From positions 1 to 25,911 of the IMG/VR virus record IMGVR_UViG_3300012096_000017: a stretch of 25,911 nt of DNA; one strand, given 5' to 3'. The notes beneath the pieces were generated by a model that ran no database searches, had not been told where the DNA came from, and worked only from the letters and a program-made list of their open reading frames with translations. This DNA is from a virus. Below, piece by piece: positions 22,242-25,911 of this stretch. A program made the position numbers and the translations under genes. The stretch's first letter is position 1. The number at the start of each line of letters is the position of its first letter.

Positions 22242-23447
22242 TCAGTTACCTATGTCCGTAACCCTGATACCCTTCCTCCATTTACGGGTTATTTTGTCTC
22301 CATCACGGATGAGCGTTCTATTCCATCCCAGGTCCCGGAGTGTCGATGCGGCTCTGAGCTGATCAGTGCGACTTTGACGCCCCAGTTCGATCTGCAGACA
22401 TTGCTCGAGCAGATCCGACATGGTGATCAGCTCGCGGCTCTCGAGCCAGCGCGAGATGGGATGTTCCCAGGCATCGCGATCTCGCCGTTGTTCCTGTTCT
22501 TCGGTGGCTCGAGTAATTGGAACATCCCACCAGATGGCCCCGTTGTGAAACTGGGTATGAGCCTCGGCAAACAACTGCTCTCGGGTATTGCGGATCCAAT
22601 CCAAGTCAATATGAGTACAACGGACGGGCCAGAACCGGCGGGCTCCTGTCTCGTCACGGTTCCAGTCCTCGCGGTTGGTGGTGCCGGCAAGCACGCACTG
22701 CCGCGGGAAATCACCAGCATGCCGACCATAGGGAGGTCGGTAGCGGTCGATTTGACACGAAATGACGCCTTTGATGCGCTCCACTTCGGCCCGTGAAAAA
22801 GCGTTCAGTTCACTGATCTCGACCATCATCTTGCCCTGCAGGTGCTGACAGAAGTCCTTGGTGAGGATGGACTCATGGCACTCAGAAAACCATGGGTCAC
22901 TGGCCAGAAGCCGCAGGGCGCTCGATTTGAGGCCACCCTGAGGCCCTTCGAGCACGGGCATGGTGTCTACTTTGCAGCCTGGGCGGCAGATCCGGGCGAC
23001 CATGGACACCATCCAGCAACGGCCCACGGATTGTGCGTAGTCGTCTTGGGGAACGCCGAATCCCTCATGCATCAAGTAGTTCAGTCGATCGGTGCCATCC
23101 CATTTGAGTGCGCTGAGCCATGCTTTAGGAGCATTCAGGCGTGTTTTCTTGGCCATGCTTTGCGCTGCAGCGGCAACGGTTTGAAGCGGCATGCGATAGA
23201 TGCCGATCTTGCGCTGGATGTAAACCGTCAAATCTGTATCATCGGTGTCAGACCATTCGCGATACTCTGCAGAATCAATGCGCCCGAGCATGCGATTGGC
23301 GAACTCGTCATAAGCGAGCTTGCCTTTGAGGCTGGGATCGTTCTCGAGGATGGCTAGAGCGTTGGATAGATTGCCCAGCGGTCCATTGTCCGTGCACTTA
23401 AGCCCTAGCGCACCCCACAGAGCAATTTCGACAACCGTGGCGGGCAC
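22242..23447 (-). CDS. VapE-like (virulence-associated E) helicase
   Basis: 401 residues. LAYDEFANRML near 44-54 is typical of the region preceding the VapE ATPase. The P-loop is GPQGGLKS at 168-175. An acidic Walker B-like stretch (MMVEISELNAF, 207-217), a sensor-like AGTTN (253-257) and RRFWPV (269-274) follow, all in family order. VapE proteins are SF3/AAA-like ATPases used in replication of phages and pathogenicity islands. There is no primase domain in front, so a primase must be supplied elsewhere. The GTG start at 23447 lies two bases after the previous stop. The last 80 residues (WLESRELITMSDLLEQCLQI onward) look like a winged-helix. Confidence 0.85.
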   Translation of the reverse strand: MPATVVEIALWGALGLKCTDNGPLGNLSNALAILENDPSLKGKLAYDEFANRMLGRIDSAEYREWSDTDDTDLTVYIQRKIGIYRMPLQTVAAAAQSMAKKTRLNAPKAWLSALKWDGTDRLNYLMHEGFGVPQDDYAQSVGRCWMVSMVARICRPGCKVDTMPVLEGPQGGLKSSALRLLASDPWFSECHESILTKDFCQHLQGKMMVEISELNAFSRAEVERIKGVISCQIDRYRPPYGRHAGDFPRQCVLAGTTNREDWNRDETGARRFWPVRCTHIDLDWIRNTREQLFAEAHTQFHNGAIWWDVPITRATEEQEQRRDRDAWEHPISRWLESRELITMSDLLEQCLQIELGRQSRTDQLRAASTLRDLGWNRTLIRDGDKITRKWRKGIRVTDIGN

Positions 23448-23449
23448 AG

Positions 23450-23791
23450 CTAAGACCCCAGCATTCTGCGCAGGAGCGCCTCTTGCAAATACTGCCGGGT
23501 CAGGTATTGCTGATGTTCGGCCAGTATCTCATCAGCCATCTCAAGGGTGATGCGCAAGTTTTCATGCATGTTCCACAGAACCCGCTCGCATCGACTAAGC
23601 CCATCGGACAGAGGTTCTAAGAGGAATGCCGGTATTTTTCTTTCACGCAAGCGAAGCAATTTAGCGGCATCGGCCACGGCCATCTCATAGGCCGCATGCA
23701 ACTGTCCCGGATCGATCGGCTTGAATGCCACAGACACGATAGGATCATCAATCCACGGTAGGTCCGTTGGGTTGTAGGGCAAATCCGGCAT
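23450..23791 (-). CDS. Hypothetical helical protein upstream of VapE-like helicase
   Basis: 113 residues, MPDLPYNPTDLPWIDDPIVS then a largely alpha-helical body (LHAAYEMAVADAAKLLRLRE and ITLEMADEILAEHQQYLTRQ). A strong GGAGG lies 5 bases before the ATG. It ends two bases before the helicase start, so co-translation is likely. No family is recognised. It could be a small partner of the helicase; this rests only on coupling. Confidence 0.7.
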   Translation of the reverse strand: MPDLPYNPTDLPWIDDPIVSVAFKPIDPGQLHAAYEMAVADAAKLLRLRERKIPAFLLEPLSDGLSRCERVLWNMHENLRITLEMADEILAEHQQYLTRQYLQEALLRRMLGS

Positions 23792-23885
23792 GGGTGCCTC
23801 CGCTTAGGTGACAAAGAAGGGTGCTGGTAGATCCTGAAAGCGGCAGGAACAGGGGCGGCCGGCCCTTTTCCCAGCGAAGGCGATG

Positions 23886-24074
23886 CTACACTTTTTTTGC
23901 CTTCAATTCTGCGGCAATTCGGTGGCTGTCGTAAGCCGAGGGGCGCTGCTGGATCAGTTTGCGCAGGTGCTCGAAGACTTTGTGGCTACCCTTGAGGCCG
24001 TCTTTATCGACGCTCTTCCAGTAGGCTTTCCAGGCGATGTCGATGCGGTGCTCGAGGTCATCGGGCTGGCTCAT
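23886..24074 (-). CDS. Small hypothetical helical protein
   Basis: 62 residues, MSQPDDLEHRIDIAWKAYWK onward, ending AAELKAKKV. It is charged and helical. The ATG overlaps the nuclease stop (ATGA), with GGAGGG 6 bases upstream inside the nuclease gene. It is followed by about 94 noncoding bases before the next gene. No family is recognised. Confidence 0.65.
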   Translation of the reverse strand: MSQPDDLEHRIDIAWKAYWKSVDKDGLKGSHKVFEHLRKLIQQRPSAYDSHRIAAELKAKKV

Positions 24075-24565
24075 GGCTTGCCCTCCAGGTAAGTTGTGAC
24101 GACTTCGATCGCCTTGTCCAGCGAATCGCAGATGTGGGTAGCGTAGCCGACCGACTCGAGATAATTGAGCACCTCGAGCTGGGCATCGGATGCGGCGCCA
24201 CCGGGCCGTTTCATCTCGATCGCCATGCCGTGCAGCGAGCCACGAGGCACCGCCAGGAACAGATCGGGGATGCCCGGCCTCACACCCTCAGCCTTCAGCA
24301 TGGCGCCCGTCACGGGGCTCCTGTGGCCCCCTGAGGGCACCGCATAGAGCGCGAACTCCGGCAACCGATACTTCGCGTGGTTGTAGTGCCACCACAGGAT
24401 CACCTCGCACTGGATAGTGTGCTCCGACTTGCCGGCCGATGGCTTCCTCTTCCGCACCGGCGCAATCTGCTCGAACACCGCCGCCGGCGTGGGCCGGCCC
24501 GACAGTGAGGCGTAGTGGGCGAGACCCTTCTGAGCCTCGCGCCGGGACTGCTTCACGCCGGTCAT
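24071..24565 (-). CDS. VRR-NUC domain nuclease
   Basis: 164 residues. The VRR-NUC (virus-type replication-repair nuclease) pattern is clear. SEHTIQCEVILWWHY (E48 and E54 region) is followed by YAVPSGGHRSPVTGAMLKAE and then GVRPGIPDLFL with D101. The GMAIEMKRP segment gives the ExK (E117, K119), and Q129 (SDAQLEVL) completes the PD-(D/E)xK core. These stand-alone domains occur in phage replication or resolution modules, cutting branched DNA. The N-terminal 45 residues are basic and probably DNA-binding. ATGA-coupled both upstream and downstream, within the early operon. Confidence 0.88.
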   Translation of the reverse strand: MTGVKQSRREAQKGLAHYASLSGRPTPAAVFEQIAPVRKRKPSAGKSEHTIQCEVILWWHYNHAKYRLPEFALYAVPSGGHRSPVTGAMLKAEGVRPGIPDLFLAVPRGSLHGMAIEMKRPGGAASDAQLEVLNYLESVGYATHICDSLDKAIEVVTTYLEGKP

Positions 24566-24708
24566 ATCACACCTCGGATCACGGCTTCGATATGCGCAGC
24601 CGTAACATCGTACTGCACCGCCAGTTCGTAGACTGACGCTCCGCAGAGGAACGCATACAGGATCTGCCAGCGATCAAGGAAAGCCGTGACACGGGTGGGT
24701 AGGCTCAT
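24562..24708 (-). CDS. Small HTH-like protein
   Basis: 48 residues from ATG 24708 (MSLPTRVTAFLDRWQILYAF), chosen because its ATGA overlaps the stop of the 68-aa HTH gene. ASVYELAVQYDVTAAHIEAV has the shape of a helix-turn-helix (xxxELAxxYxVTxxxIxxVIRG). The longer frame to 24954 reads through the other HTH gene and is rejected. Its stop overlaps the nuclease ATG. Probable small regulator or replication accessory. Confidence 0.6.
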   Translation of the reverse strand: MSLPTRVTAFLDRWQILYAFLCGASVYELAVQYDVTAAHIEAVIRGVI

Positions 24709-24911
24709 CCCTTCGCCCTGCCGTTGAGCTTCTTCAGCCCCGTCAGTGCCGCCTCCAGCGCCTGCCAACTGTGCAGCCGCGGGGCTTGGATATCCCGGTA
24801 AGCAAACTTGTCTAGCGACGACTTGCTGATGCCGACCAGTTTGGCCAGAGAGATCCGCTGGACGATCGTCATCTCCCTGACCATGGTCCGCGCCTCTTCG
24901 AGTGTCATCAT
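24705..24911 (-). CDS. Small HTH regulator (candidate repressor of the divergent region)
   Basis: 68 residues, MMTLEEARTMVREMTIVQRI then SLAKLVGISKSSLDKFAYRD, a clear helix-turn-helix with LVGISKSSLDKF as turn and recognition helix. It is the first gene leftward of a divergent promoter with a palindromic operator, so autoregulation is likely. The predicted transcription start would lie only a few bases before the ATG, giving a leaderless or near-leaderless message, as for the lambda cI gene from its maintenance promoter. The two ATGs in a row make the exact start ambiguous by one codon. Confidence 0.75.
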   Translation of the reverse strand: MMTLEEARTMVREMTIVQRISLAKLVGISKSSLDKFAYRDIQAPRLHSWQALEAALTGLKKLNGRAKG

Positions 24912-24922
24912 TTCTGTCTTTT

Positions 24923-24951
24923 ATAACAAACTGCGAAATAGTTCTTGACAA
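24923..24951 (-). promoter_or_regulatory. Leftward promoter of the HTH/replication operon
   Basis: On the minus strand TTGTCA (24951-24946) is followed after 17 bases by TGTTAT (24928-24923). A better-matching TATAAA lies 20 bases away. The -35 lies in the centre of the palindrome at 24938-24958. Confidence 0.55.
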
Positions 24952-24958
24952 CAACTAT
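24938..24958. promoter_or_regulatory. 21-bp near-perfect palindromic operator
   Basis: Arms ATAGTT (24938-24943) and AACTAT (24953-24958) surround a core with TTG and CAA also symmetric. Only the pair at positions 7/15 and the centre base break symmetry. The centre coincides with the -35 boxes of both divergent promoters. Confidence 0.75.
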
Positions 24959-24975
24959 CCGAATCATGTTAGTAT
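24945..24975 (+). promoter_or_regulatory. Rightward promoter of the small early genes
   Basis: Perfect TTGACA (24945-24950), then TAGTAT (24970-24975) after 19 bases, with TG before it (extended -10 style). TATAAA 22 bases away is an alternative. A GGAGA Shine-Dalgarno and ATG 25006 follow. Confidence 0.55.
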
Positions 24976-25005
24976 AAATCCGTCGAAAGTCAAGCGGAGA
25001 TTGAA

Positions 25006-25206
25006 ATGAGCGACGTTCAATGCAACCGATGCGATAAATCGGCCAAGTTTTTACTCGAATTCCCATGTACCACAGAACTTCAATATCAGTTTGAGGCGCA
25101 TCTCTTGGGAAAATCGACAAAACTCATTCCATTTTGTACGTCTCACACAAAGCGTGCAAGAGGATTCCTCCAAATTATCAAACTGACGAAAGAGGAAACG
25201 TTATGA
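25006..25206 (+). CDS. Small putative zinc-binding early protein
   Basis: 66 residues, MSDVQCNRCDKSAKFLLEFP onward. C6xxC9 and C44xxH47 could form one zinc site of treble-clef type. GGAGA lies 6 bases before the ATG. It is first in a rightward operon and overlaps the next gene by ATGA. No family is recognised. Early phage genes of this type often encode host-takeover proteins, but nothing specific is visible. Confidence 0.7.
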   Translation: MSDVQCNRCDKSAKFLLEFPCTTELQYQFEAHLLGKSTKLIPFCTSHTKRARGFLQIIKLTKEETL

Positions 25207-25430
25207 CCCCGATGGAAGAGATGGCCGCGCGAATTTTAAACCCACCACGGGCGCCGGTTCCGGACAACTCGGATCTGAGCGTGTGTCAGTATATTGCGAT
25301 GTGCACGTCGGCCGATGATCTGGGCGAATACTTGCACCAGTTGACCTTCGGCGATGGGCCGACGCAGGAAATGGCGCGGCTGAGCATCAAGCTCAAAGTA
25401 TCCGTGCTTCAAGTGGGCAACGGCAGATGA
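25203..25430 (+). CDS. Small hypothetical early protein
   Basis: 75 residues from ATG 25203 (MTPMEEMAARILNPPRAPVP), with GAGGAAA upstream and ATGA overlap with the previous stop. The frame is open 23 codons upstream, but that part overlaps the zinc-like gene and is not used. The C-terminal half (DLGEYLHQLTFGDGPTQEMA then RLSIKLKVSVLQV) looks like a small helical domain. ATGA overlap with the next gene also supports it. Confidence 0.68.
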   Translation: MTPMEEMAARILNPPRAPVPDNSDLSVCQYIAMCTSADDLGEYLHQLTFGDGPTQEMARLSIKLKVSVLQVGNGR

Positions 25431-25911
25431 AAGCCTGGCACTTCGTCGGCAAGACGTTGCGCGATGGCAATCCCATCCATGAAAATGGCTACACGCTACT
25501 GTTCGATGGCCCACTCAAGATGTGCGAGTACGGTCTGCACGCGAGCAAACTTCCCTTCGATGCATTGAACTATGCACCCGGGGCGACCTTGTGCTACGTC
25601 GAATGCGGCGGCAAGATCATCGAGGACACCGACAAGCTAGTGTGCTCTGAGCGCACCATCATCGCGCGCATGGATGCGACCGAACTCCTGTACTACTTTG
25701 CTCGCATGCAAGCGTTGTCGGTCATCCATCTGTGTGACACAGATCCTCCGGATGTGGTGCTGGATTATCTGATGACCGGAAACGATTCAATCAGGGCCGC
25801 AGCCTGGGCCGCAGCCTGGGACGCAGCCAGGGCCGCAGCCTGGGACGCAGCCTGGGCCGCAGCCTGGGACGCAGCCTGGGACGCAGCCAGGCACGCAGTC
25901 AGGGACGCAGC
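25427..25911 (+). CDS. Phage repeat protein (DUF7666-like N-terminus), partial at right edge
   Basis: Starts at ATG 25427 (MKAWHFVGKTLRDGNPIHEN), ATGA-coupled to the previous gene, and runs off the window after about 161 residues. The N-terminal domain (MCEYGLHASKLPFDALNYAP, CYVECGGKIIEDTDKLVCSE, and YYFARMQALSVIHL) resembles a common phage protein family that I recall as DUF7666; the name is uncertain. From about residue 125 the protein is a tetrapeptide array (AAWD, AARA, AAWA types) encoded by 12-bp repeats. Function unknown. Confidence 0.75.
   Translation, partial: MKAWHFVGKTLRDGNPIHENGYTLLFDGPLKMCEYGLHASKLPFDALNYAPGATLCYVECGGKIIEDTDKLVCSERTIIARMDATELLYYFARMQALSVIHLCDTDPPDVVLDYLMTGNDSIRAAAWAAAWDAARAAAWDAAWAAAWDAAWDAARHAVRDA
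25799..25911 (+). repeat. 12-bp tandem repeat array coding A-A-(W/R)-(D/A)
   Basis: At least nine in-frame copies of GCAGCC(T/A)GGG(A/C)C with few changes (the last copies vary to CAC and GTC), continuing to the window edge. The period is a multiple of three, so copy-number change would keep frame. Confidence 0.9.

Noticed and set aside
23853-23869. Small GC hairpin followed by TTTT on the plus strand
   Set aside because: Only a 4-bp stem, and no plus-strand gene leads into it; too weak to call a terminator.
24562-24954. 130-aa form of the 48-aa HTH-like gene
   Set aside because: The first 82 residues are an out-of-frame reading of the 68-aa HTH gene and its promoter; the ATGA start at 24708 fits the coupling rule.
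24908-25120. 70-aa minus-strand frame upstream of the HTH gene
   Set aside because: Covers the divergent promoter and is antisense to the zinc-like gene, which has a good Shine-Dalgarno and ATGA coupling.

Overview
This window is most likely part of a tailed double-stranded DNA phage (or prophage) genome with P22-like head and portal genes, probably infecting a Gram-negative host. The evidence is a run of minus-strand genes in the classical P22 order: small terminase candidate, large terminase, portal, scaffold, coat with an I-domain-like insertion, gp4-like tail accessory factor, and gp10-like DNA stabilisation protein. The host cannot be named from the sequence. By eye the DNA is moderately GC-rich, with lower-GC islands at the HNH gene, the tailspike and the early control region. 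No integrase, lysis gene, tRNA or CRISPR array was found.

Layout, following transcription from right to left. (1) 25006-25911, plus strand: three tightly coupled early-type genes, ending in a protein with a 12-bp repeat array cut by the window edge. (2) 24912-25005: divergent promoter region with a 21-bp near-perfect palindrome whose centre forms the -35 boxes of both promoters. (3) 24911-22242, minus strand: two small HTH-like proteins, a VRR-NUC nuclease, two unknowns and a VapE-type helicase, making a replication/control module. (4) 22241-22014: noncoding region with tandem 9-bp repeats and dyads. (5) 22013-17584: tail-surface module with two micro-ORFs, a tailspike and three beta-rich structural proteins. 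(6) 17587-14391: a small HTH protein, a short-chain dehydrogenase, an acetolactate-synthase-like ThDP enzyme split into two overlapping ORFs, and an FkbM-type methyltransferase. This is a small sugar or small-molecule modification cassette. (7) A sigma70-like promoter near 14350-14380, then the packaging, head and connector operon down to the left edge.

The head operon carries several extras: a 535-aa proline-rich protein with seven PPxY motifs in about ten degenerate repeats, an endonuclease-VII-type HNH protein between coat and accessory head genes, two paralogous small head proteins sharing a perfect 101-bp repeat, a GroES-like co-chaperonin, and a 740-aa protein with three glycosyltransferase-like domains.

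Most neighbouring genes overlap as ATGA or GTGA, so translational coupling is the rule, and I used it to choose several starts. The most interesting hypothesis is that the three-domain glycosyltransferase and the ThDP-enzyme/SDR/methyltransferase cassette together make and attach an unusual, possibly branched-chain, sugar to the virion, host surface or another target. A phage-encoded co-chaperonin may help fold the coat or the other large proteins.
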